DNA from: Pseudomonadota bacterium
Lineage (GTDB): Bacteria; Pseudomonadota; Alphaproteobacteria; Rhizobiales; Rhizobiaceae
Reading direction: 5' to 3'
Assembly (NCBI GenBank): GCA_023390055.1
Contig: JAEWDP010000107.1
Coordinates: forward strand, 1 to 11,620
DNA length: 11,620 nucleotides
Position numbers and translations under genes: made by a program. Of the stretch, positions 6,985-11,620 are shown one piece after another. The notes under the pieces were generated by a model, which saw only the letters and a list, made by a program, of their open reading frames with translations, did not search any database and was not told where the DNA came from. The first letter of the stretch is position 1. Every line of letters starts with the position of its first letter.

Positions 6985-7677
6985 CTATTCAGCGAGTGCT
7001 GCCGTTAGCGCCGCATCACAGTGCACCAAGGTTGTGTCGAATACCGGAACCGACACGTTACCCTGATTGAGCAACATCCCGACTTCCGTACAGCCAAGAA
7101 TCAGGCAGTCCACGCCGCGATCTACAAGTCGTTGGGCGATGGCGATGTAGGAAGCTTCGCTTTCCTGTGTGACGACATTGCAACAGAGCTCTTCATAGAT
7201 GATGCGGTGCGTCTCGGCCCGGTCGGGCGCTTCAGGTATGATCGGAGTGAGGCCGGCCGCCGCCAATCGCTCCGTGTAGAAACCTTGCTCCATCGTGAAG
7301 CCGGTCGCCATGAGCCCTGGCGATCGCAAGCCCTGCTGCCGGATGCGGGCAGCGGTGGCATCGGCAATGTGCATCATTGGGATGGACACGCCCCGCATCA
7401 TCTGGTCGGCGAGCTTGTGCATCGTATTCGTGGCAAGAATGATGAAATCCGCTCCTCCATGCTCAAGCGCCTTTGCCTCCTTATTTAGGATCGCACCGGC
7501 CTGATCCCATTCTCCAGCCATCTGCAAAGCTTCGATGTTTGCAAAGTCAAGCGACCGGATGAGCAGTTCGGGAGAATGAAGTCCGCCTAGACGCTCCCGC
7601 GTCCGGCTGCAAAGCTCGCGATAATAAATCAGTGTAGATGCGGCGGACATGCCCCCAAGAATTCCAATCGTTTTCAT
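6985..7677 (-). CDS. Aspartate/glutamate racemase family protein (YgeA-like active site)
   Basis: The 230-residue protein starts MKTIGILGGMSAAST, the usual glycine-rich opening of PLP-independent Asp/Glu racemases, and has the two half-domains of that family. Two-base racemases use two cysteines. Here the second is present (GCTE, Cys196), while the first position is Thr83 in LATNTMHK. The same Thr/Cys arrangement is known for an E. coli L-Asp/Glu-specific racemase, so this is probably a real subfamily feature and not decay. It may racemise an acidic amino acid or a derivative, or do a one-directional reaction. The gene converges on the MFS gene, leaving 60 bp between them, and may supply an enzyme for the same cassette, though it has its own promoter region. 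The ATG has only a weak ribosome binding site (GTAGG). Its leader holds unusual inverted hexamers. Confidence 0.9.
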   Translation of the reverse strand: MKTIGILGGMSAASTLIYYRELCSRTRERLGGLHSPELLIRSLDFANIEALQMAGEWDQAGAILNKEAKALEHGGADFIILATNTMHKLADQMMRGVSIPMMHIADATAARIRQQGLRSPGLMATGFTMEQGFYTERLAAAGLTPIIPEAPDRAETHRIIYEELCCNVVTQESEASYIAIAQRLVDRGVDCLILGCTEVGMLLNQGNVSVPVFDTTLVHCDAALTAALAE

Positions 7678-7686
7678 TTACCTACT

Positions 7687-7711
7687 TTCAACGCGCTGTT
7701 GAATCTTCAAC
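7687..7711 (-). promoter_or_regulatory. Alternating inverted hexamers in the racemase leader
   Basis: On the plus strand the sequence reads TTCAAC (7687-7692), five bases, GTTGAA (7698-7703), two bases, TTCAAC (7706-7711). The middle hexamer is a perfect complement of both flanking ones, so in RNA two mutually exclusive hairpins are possible. The nearer hexamer ends about ten bases before the racemase ATG and overlaps the ribosome binding region. As DNA it would be two overlapping dyads for a repressor. Either role is inferred. Confidence 0.4.
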
Positions 7712-7714
7712 TCT

Positions 7715-7794
7715 CACGATATGAGACAGCAATAAATTGCAGAACGTTATACCAATACACGCGTCTGGTTCTAACTGTAACGGTTCATATCGTG
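7715..7794. repeat. 10-bp inverted repeat with 60-bp spacing in the racemase/tetR intergenic region
   Basis: CACGATATGA (7715-7724) is matched exactly by its reverse complement TCATATCGTG (7785-7794). The left copy is itself inside a 15-bp palindrome, TCTCA-CGATA-TGAGA (7712-7726). Positions between the divergent racemase and tetR genes suggest a regulator site pair, for example for looping, but no regulator is identified. Confidence 0.45.
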
Positions 7795-7840
7795 CTTTCA
7801 TCCGAGACGCGCTCGTCCCTAAGGATTCTAGAAATTAGAC

Positions 7841-7869
7841 TTGACATCCTTCCTACTGGAAGGTAGACA
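7841..7869 (+). promoter_or_regulatory. Probable tetR promoter with a perfect -35 box
   Basis: TTGACA (7841-7846) is a consensus -35. Seventeen bases on lies TAGACA (7864-7869), an acceptable but weak -10. The spacer is almost entirely the operator palindrome. The -10 would place the transcript start at or within a few bases of the tetR ATG (7876), so the message may be leaderless or have a very short leader. Confidence 0.55.
7848..7866. promoter_or_regulatory. TetR operator inside its own promoter
   Basis: CCTTCC-TACT-GGAAGG (7848-7863) is a perfect 16-bp palindrome, and CTAC-N6-GTAG overlaps it (7853-7866). The minus strand, CTACCTTCCAGTAGGAAGG, matches the site at 8517-8535 in 15 of 19 positions. 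It fills the space between -35 and -10, where a bound repressor blocks RNA polymerase, so autorepression is expected. Confidence 0.65.
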
Positions 7870-7875
7870 TGGCGC

Positions 7876-8466
7876 ATGAGCAACCTTTCGAACACATCAG
7901 ACGAGATACTTGCTTCCGCACGAACTCTCATCATGAACGGCGGGTACAACGGCTTCAGCTATGCCGATATCTCGGACGTCGTCAAGATACGCAAGGCGAG
8001 CATTCATCACCATTTCCCGACCAAGACCGACCTCGTCCGCACGCTCGTGACGCGATATCGTGAGGATGCGGAAGCGGCGGTCGCTGCTCTGGGACAGAAT
8101 GTGCAGGAGCCGTTCGAGGTGCTTAAGATATACGCGCATCATTGGGCCGACTGTATCGAAGATGCAAGCAGACCATTTTGCGTCTGTGCCATGCTCGCCA
8201 GTGAGATGCCTGCATTGCCCCCTGAAGTCGCTGTGGAGGTGAGAGCTTTCTTTCGCTTTCTGTCGAAGTGGCTCACCTCGGTCATGGACCGGGGAAACAG
8301 AGAAGGCTCATTACGTCTTTCCAGCGAGCCCAATGTTGAGGCTGACGCGTTCATGGCGTCCGTTCACGGAGCGATGCTCTCGGCACGAGCGTACGGAACG
8401 CCCGAAGTGTTCGGCGCTATCTTGGCGCCTGCCTTGCGACGGCTGTCCCCTACCGTCGCCCAATGA
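7876..8466 (+). CDS. TetR/AcrR-family transcriptional regulator
   Basis: The 196-residue product has an N-terminal helix-turn-helix (about residues 7-53): SDEILASARTLIMNGGYNGFSYADISDVVKIRKASIHHHFPTKTDL broken into the usual three helices, ending in the HHHFPTK version of the family's YYHFxSK. The C-terminal ligand domain contains RPFCVCAMLASEMPALP (99-115), with Cys102 and Cys104 beside an alpha-helix, plus Cys93. This CxC segment is common in a TetR subgroup and could sense electrophiles or oxidants, but that is inference. The start at 7876 is favoured by AAGG at 7860-7863 and by alignment of the helix-turn-helix; another ATG at 7869 is out of frame. It lies 75 bp upstream of the exported-protein gene on the same strand, with matching operator sites before both, so it is probably an autoregulated local repressor of the cytochrome/molybdoenzyme genes. 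Confidence 0.92.
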   Translation: MSNLSNTSDEILASARTLIMNGGYNGFSYADISDVVKIRKASIHHHFPTKTDLVRTLVTRYREDAEAAVAALGQNVQEPFEVLKIYAHHWADCIEDASRPFCVCAMLASEMPALPPEVAVEVRAFFRFLSKWLTSVMDRGNREGSLRLSSEPNVEADAFMASVHGAMLSARAYGTPEVFGAILAPALRRLSPTVAQ

Positions 8467-8516
8467 AGCCGTTGGGCCAGACCATCGGGCCAAAGGCATA
8501 AACTTCGCCTGAAAGA

Positions 8517-8535
8517 CTACCAACTAGTAGGAAGA
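8517..8535. promoter_or_regulatory. Second TetR-type operator, before the exported-protein gene
   Basis: CTACCAACTAGTAGGAAGA contains CTAC-N6-GTAG around a central ACTAGT and shares CTACCnnCnAGTAGGAAG with the minus strand of the tetR promoter site. It ends six bases before the ATG at 8542 and its AGGAAG doubles as the ribosome binding site. A repressor here would block transcription and hide the ribosome binding site region. I see no good -35/-10 pair upstream, so the promoter position is unclear and read-through from tetR is possible. Confidence 0.6.
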
Positions 8536-8541
8536 TGTAAT

Positions 8542-9171
8542 ATGATAAGAAACATTCTCTCTGCACTTCTCATCGGAACGGCTGGCATTTCGTCTGCAGC
8601 GATGATTGTCGCACCGGCTCATGCTGAAGAGAAAAAAGCCGAACGGATGAACGTCCGAGGCAGCATCGTCAGCTATAGCGGATCTACTCTCGAGGTGAAG
8701 ACCCGCGAAGGCGAAACCCTTCCGATCACCCTTGCCGACGGCTGGCAGGTCTCCAGCGTCGCAAAAGCAGAAGTTACGGATATCAGGCCCGGCGACTTTG
8801 TCGGGATCGCTTCGCTGCCGAAGGAAAGTGGCGGCGATGGAGCGCTCGAAGTGCTCATTTTCCCACCAGCGCTCAAGGGCACGGGTGAGGGCAGTTACGG
8901 TTGGGACCTGAAGCCCAACAGCAGCATGACAAATGCGACGGTCGCTGACGCTGTCAAGGATATCGACGGTCGGACAGTCACAGTTTCTTACCACGGAAAA
9001 GAAAAAAAGATCGCCATTCCGAACGGAACGCCGGTCGTGACTTTTGCTGCCGCGACAAAGGACGATCTCGTTCCTGACGCCGTTGTGTTCATTCCAGCTG
9101 AGAAGACTTCGGCCGGTCCAGTCGCCCATCAAATCCTGGTCGGCAAAAATGGCGTGGTCCCGCCCATGTGA
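8542..9171 (+). CDS. Exported protein of unknown function (DUF5666-like beta repeat protein)
   Basis: The 209-residue protein has a clear Sec signal peptide: MIRN, a hydrophobic stretch, and a cleavage site at AHA-EE (28/29). The mature part is predicted to be beta-rich, with two similar units beginning NVRGSIVSYSGSTLEVKT (37-54) and KDIDGRTVTVSYHGKEKKI. This resembles OB-like DUF5666 proteins, judged only from pattern. The segments IRPGDFVGIAS and MTNATVADAV are probably conserved. It is the first gene of the set with the b-type cytochrome and molybdoenzyme, 97 bp before the cytochrome start. I infer a periplasmic accessory or substrate-handling role for that redox module. AGGA at 8529-8532 is nine bases before the ATG and lies within the TetR-type site. 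Confidence 0.82.
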   Translation: MIRNILSALLIGTAGISSAAMIVAPAHAEEKKAERMNVRGSIVSYSGSTLEVKTREGETLPITLADGWQVSSVAKAEVTDIRPGDFVGIASLPKESGGDGALEVLIFPPALKGTGEGSYGWDLKPNSSMTNATVADAVKDIDGRTVTVSYHGKEKKIAIPNGTPVVTFAAATKDDLVPDAVVFIPAEKTSAGPVAHQILVGKNGVVPPM

Positions 9172-9268
9172 CCACGTTACGCCGGCCGATTGGACCGCCC
9201 TCCGATCGGCCGGCGACCTCCAAGATGTTGTCAAGAGAGCAGTAGATAGGACCAGGACGAAGGCCGCC

Positions 9269-10126
9269 ATGGCAAATGATAAAGCTACCAACGACAATGT
9301 CCGATATCCCCGGAAGATATTCATCCGGCGGCACTCGCTTGTCACCCGTCTCACGCATTGGCTCAATGCGCTGTGCCTAAGCTTCCTTCTGCTCAGCGGA
9401 TTACAGATATTCAACGCCCATCCGGAACTCTATTGGGGCCACTACGGTGCCGATGGCGATCCTGCCGTCTTGACGATCGGCTCCGCTAAACGGGGAGGCG
9501 AACCGCACGGCTTCGTACGTGTCGCCGGCATCGAGGTTGCAACAACTGGGGTTTTGGGCGTTTCGGATGTTGATGGCGAGTTGATCCCACGAGCCTTTCC
9601 TGCCTGGGCGACCATTCCCTCTTTCCAGGATCTTGCCGCTGGGCGTCGCTGGCATTTTTTCTTCGCTTGGCTTTTCGTCCTCAACGGCACCCTCTACCTC
9701 GGCTTCAGCGTCCTGAGCGGGCATTTCCGGCGGGACCTGGCGCCCACATCCCGGCAGCTGTCGCCGAGACATCTGTGGCATGAGATTGTCGACCACGCTC
9801 GTCTTCGGTTCCCTGAAGGGGAGGATGCCAAGCACTACAATGCTCTTCAGAAAATGACCTATCTGGCGGTGATTTTCGTCCTTCTGCCCCTGATGATTCT
9901 GACCGGCCTGACGATGTCTCCCGGCATCGATGCGGCGTTTCCCGCACTCGTCGACGTGTTCGGCGGGCGTCAATCCGCTCGAACCATCCACTTCATTACG
10001 GCATCGCTCTTGGTGCTCTTTGTCATCGTGCATGTCGCAATGGTCGTACTCTCGGGGACCTGGAACAATATCCGCTCGATGATCACGGGCCGCTACGCGA
10101 TCCACCAGAGTGGTCCGAAGTCATGA
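9269..10126 (+). CDS. Four-helix b-type cytochrome (cytochrome b561 / hydrogenase-type domain)
   Basis: The 285-residue inner-membrane protein carries electrons between the quinone pool and a periplasmic enzyme. Hydrophobic helices lie at about 30-47, 128-150, 197-216 and 240-262. Likely haem ligands sit in them: His30 (LTHW), His129 (RRWHFFF), His241 (TIHF) and His255 (VIVHVAM). A periplasmic loop of about 75 residues separates helices 1 and 2. The frame is open upstream to 9044, but I chose ATG 9269: GAAGG at 9259-9263 precedes it, it is after the previous gene's stop, and the helix-1 sequence then follows a normal short N-terminus. The stop overlaps the next start as ATGA (10123-10126), so it is co-translated with the molybdopterin oxidoreductase, its expected redox partner. 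This pairing recalls the MsrP/MsrQ and formate dehydrogenase arrangements but the cytochrome differs from MsrQ. Confidence 0.88.
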   Translation: MANDKATNDNVRYPRKIFIRRHSLVTRLTHWLNALCLSFLLLSGLQIFNAHPELYWGHYGADGDPAVLTIGSAKRGGEPHGFVRVAGIEVATTGVLGVSDVDGELIPRAFPAWATIPSFQDLAAGRRWHFFFAWLFVLNGTLYLGFSVLSGHFRRDLAPTSRQLSPRHLWHEIVDHARLRFPEGEDAKHYNALQKMTYLAVIFVLLPLMILTGLTMSPGIDAAFPALVDVFGGRQSARTIHFITASLLVLFVIVHVAMVVLSGTWNNIRSMITGRYAIHQSGPKS

Positions 10127-10899
10127 GCCATATTCTCACCCGCCGACGGTTCCTCATTGGCAGCACATTGGGCGCAGGTGCACTGGCCCTTTCAGGCTGC
10201 GACGTGTTGGATCAAAACGGCGGTATCGACGGCGTCCTCCGATCCGCAGAGCAATTGACGATGAAAACGCAAAGGCTTCTGCAAGGTCGCGATCCGCTGG
10301 CCCGCGAATTCACCGAAACCGATATCTCCCCATCCTTCCGCGTGAATGGCACCAGCGCCCCCGAAAGCGACGAATACACGGAGTTGGCTGAAGGTGCGTT
10401 CAAGGACTGGAAGCTGAAGATCGGTGGGCTGGTGGAACGCCCGCTGGAGGTATCGCTGGCCGATCTCAGGAAGCTGCCCGCGCGCACGCAGATCACGCGG
10501 CACGACTGTGTGGAGGGTTGGAGCGCCATCGGCAAATGGACCGGTGTGCCGTTGATAAGCCTCCTCAGCCGAACCGGAGTCAAGCCGACCGCGCGTTACG
10601 TGGTTTTCCACTGTGCAGACGAGCTCGAGAAGACGTTGGACGGGAGCGGTCGTTATTATGAAAGCATTGATCTTGTCGATGCCTACCATCCGCAGACAAT
10701 CCTCGCCTACGAGATGAACGGCCAGGCGCTCAGCATCGGTCACGGCGCGCCTTTGCGCCTGAGGGTCGAGCGGCAGCTCGGTTACAAGCAAGCGAAATAC
10801 ATCATGCGCATAGAACTGGTCGACAGCTTTGCAAATCTATGGGGCGGCAACGGCGGCTTCTGGGAAGACCGCGGATACGAATGGTACGCGGGGATCTAA
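10123..10899 (+). CDS. Tat-exported molybdopterin-dependent oxidoreductase (sulfite oxidase fold)
   Basis: The 258-residue product has a twin-arginine signal, TRRRFLIG (6-13), followed by a hydrophobic stretch and a lipobox LSGC with Cys26, so it is probably folded in the cytoplasm with its cofactor, exported by Tat, and may be lipid-anchored. The sulfite-oxidase-type molybdopterin domain follows. Cys129 in RHDCVEGW is the expected molybdenum ligand, with the family's IGKWTGVPL next and a GHGAPLRLRV segment later. The C-terminus NLWGGNGGFWEDRGYEWYAGI is complete when read across about 239-258. It lacks the dimerisation domain of full sulfite oxidases, like MsrP (YedY). Electron exchange with the cytochrome encoded just upstream (ATGA overlap) is expected. 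The substrate is not known; sulfoxide reduction or oxidation of a small inorganic or organic compound are possible. Confidence 0.92.
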   Translation: MSHILTRRRFLIGSTLGAGALALSGCDVLDQNGGIDGVLRSAEQLTMKTQRLLQGRDPLAREFTETDISPSFRVNGTSAPESDEYTELAEGAFKDWKLKIGGLVERPLEVSLADLRKLPARTQITRHDCVEGWSAIGKWTGVPLISLLSRTGVKPTARYVVFHCADELEKTLDGSGRYYESIDLVDAYHPQTILAYEMNGQALSIGHGAPLRLRVERQLGYKQAKYIMRIELVDSFANLWGGNGGFWEDRGYEWYAGI

Positions 10900-10920
10900 C
10901 AAGGCCGCCGGGCGGCCTTG
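10900..10920 (+). terminator. GC-rich hairpin after the molybdoenzyme gene
   Basis: CAAGGCCGC-CGG-GCGGCCTTG is a perfect nine-pair stem with a three-base loop, starting on the base after the stop codon. It lacks a following T-run, so it may slow or stabilise RNA ends, not act as a classical terminator. Position at the end of the cytochrome/molybdoenzyme set supports a 3'-end role. Confidence 0.6.
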
Positions 10921-11010
10921 CCCGGCAGGCGTGAACGCATTCGTACGTTTGGCTAAAGCCCGCCTGGGAACGAACACGCAGTTCGAAAAGGAGGCTTCGA
11001 AGGAGATTAC

Positions 11011-11292
11011 ATGAACAGACGAAGGATAACTGAAATCGCGCCGGTTTCGGCCACGTCACCATCATCTGCGATCGATATCGGGCGAACGACATCTATCACT
11101 TCGGACCCTGACGGCAGATGGGTCGCGGCGAGACAGTCGGCGATCAACGCCCGACTGGAGCAACGGTTCATGAATCCGGGAGACGATCACACGGGCGGAG
11201 TACCCAAACGATTCTCCGGGGAAAGTGAGCGTATCGGACGCTGGTTCGGGGACAAGAAGACACCGTTCGGGAAGCGTTTCGGTTTCTTGTAA
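11011..11292 (+). CDS. Small hypothetical protein, 93 residues
   Basis: I do not recognise this protein. It begins MNRRRITEIAPVSATSPSS and is rich in Arg, Gly, Asp and Ser, with no signal peptide or membrane segment, so it is likely soluble and partly disordered. The second half (ARLEQRFMNPGD..., then RIGRWFGDKKTPFGKRFGFL) has regular aromatic and basic residues and could bind nucleic acid or a partner, but this is only an impression. A very good ribosome binding site, AAGGAG at 11000-11005 five bases before the ATG, supports translation. It follows the redox module by 111 bp after a hairpin, and precedes the short membrane protein on the same strand. Confidence 0.55.
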   Translation: MNRRRITEIAPVSATSPSSAIDIGRTTSITSDPDGRWVAARQSAINARLEQRFMNPGDDHTGGVPKRFSGESERIGRWFGDKKTPFGKRFGFL

Positions 11293-11333
11293 AGGGATCC
11301 GACCCGCATCCCATCAACCAAATAGGAACGATC

Positions 11334-11519
11334 ATGATGACCGATCAAAGGAACTTCGCATCGAATGACCGGGAACAATGGCTAAAGCGATATTACTTCG
11401 CTCGATCGGCGTTCTCGCTAATCTGGGTCGCATTGGCACTTACGGCAGGTCGGCAGTCCTTTTCCGTGGCAGCCGTCCTCCTCATCGTGTATCCGGCCTG
11501 GGATGCGATCACTAACTAG
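11334..11519 (+). pseudogene. Short membrane protein, probably 3'-truncated (DUF308-like N-terminus)
   Basis: The open frame gives 61 residues: a charged N-terminus, then LKRYYFARSAFSLIWVALALTAG and SFSVAAVLLIVYPAWDAITN, two hydrophobic segments. This resembles the start of a longer rhizobial multi-helix membrane protein in which YPAWDA(L/A)xN is followed by more helices (recognition from pattern, not searched). Here it stops at TAG 11517-11519, exactly where a TGTCCG sequence begins that looks like a mobile-element end, so I infer interruption by insertion. AGGAA at 11324-11328 suits either ATG 11334 or, with better spacing, ATG 11337. If the stop is natural, it is a real two-helix small protein. 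Confidence 0.5.
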
Positions 11520-11620
11520 TGTCCGTCCATAAACGGCTGCTTTTCTTGCTTTGCAAAGTTCGCGCTTCGGTAGTCTGCCAACTTCGGTCGCCGTGACTGC
11601 ATGTTACGGCGGCATATTCT
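11520..11620 (+). mobile_element. Possible left end of a mobile element
   Basis: The last 101 bases have no coding frame I can support and start TGTCCGTCCATAAACGGCTG, a TG-first sequence immediately after a gene that appears to be cut. CTAG lies at the junction (11516-11519) and could be a target duplication. A palindrome CTTTGCAAAG lies at 11550-11559. The other end and any transposase lie outside the window, so the family is unknown. Confidence 0.35.

Noticed and set aside
8472..8493. TTGGGCC...GGGCCAA hairpin after tetR as a terminator
   Set aside because: The stem has a mismatch and no T-run follows; read-through into the exported-protein gene is at least as likely.
9044..9268. Upstream extension of the cytochrome frame by 75 codons
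   Set aside because: It overlaps the exported-protein gene in another frame, its residues look like a shadow frame, and a good start with GAAGG lies at 9269.
8524..9414. Long minus-strand frame (296 codons) opposite the exported protein and cytochrome start
   Set aside because: The plus-strand signal peptide, ribosome binding site and operator support the other strand; no family features here.

Overview
The window looks like accessory DNA (plasmid or genomic island) from an alphaproteobacterium, most likely of the Rhizobiales (Rhizobium, Agrobacterium or Ochrobactrum type). This is inferred from GC-rich coding sequence, short AGGAG-type ribosome binding sites, the mix of small LysR- and TetR-controlled catabolic and redox cassettes, and mobile-element traces at both edges. 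No rRNA, tRNA or CRISPR array was seen.

Layout. (1) 1-127: an apparent right end of an IS21-like element with three 23-bp terminal-type repeats. It abuts a ferredoxin-type oxidoreductase (160-1398) whose N-terminal part looks truncated or replaced. (2) 1532-2074 (minus): a GNAT acetyltransferase, followed by a 279-bp gap with one strong palindrome. (3) 2354-3256 (minus): a LysR regulator, divergent from a three-gene set 3361-6924 made of an extended SDR (NAD-binding protein), a TRZ/ATZ-type metal-dependent amidohydrolase and an MFS transporter. A convergent Asp/Glu-racemase-family gene (6985-7677) follows. This resembles a small catabolic or detoxification cassette: uptake or efflux, deamination or hydrolysis, and processing of a small N-containing compound. 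The substrate cannot be told from sequence. (4) 7876-10899: a TetR regulator followed by an exported protein, a four-helix b-type cytochrome and a Tat-exported, lipobox-bearing molybdopterin oxidoreductase of the sulfite-oxidase fold. The cytochrome and molybdoenzyme genes overlap by ATGA, so this looks like a membrane-anchored periplasmic redox module. (5) 11011-11519: a small unknown protein and a short membrane protein. The latter appears cut off where a TGTCCG sequence, probably another mobile-element end, begins.

The most informative structure outside genes is a pair of matching TetR-type sites. CTACCnnCnAGTAGGAAG occurs in opposite orientations inside the tetR promoter (7848-7866) and directly before the exported-protein gene (8517-8535). 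A related palindrome lies upstream of the GNAT gene (2137-2156). This predicts that the TetR protein represses itself and the cytochrome/molybdoenzyme module, and possibly a third, distant site. The racemase leader also holds alternating inverted hexamers and a long-spaced 10-bp inverted repeat. All functional statements come from reading motifs by eye; no searches were run.
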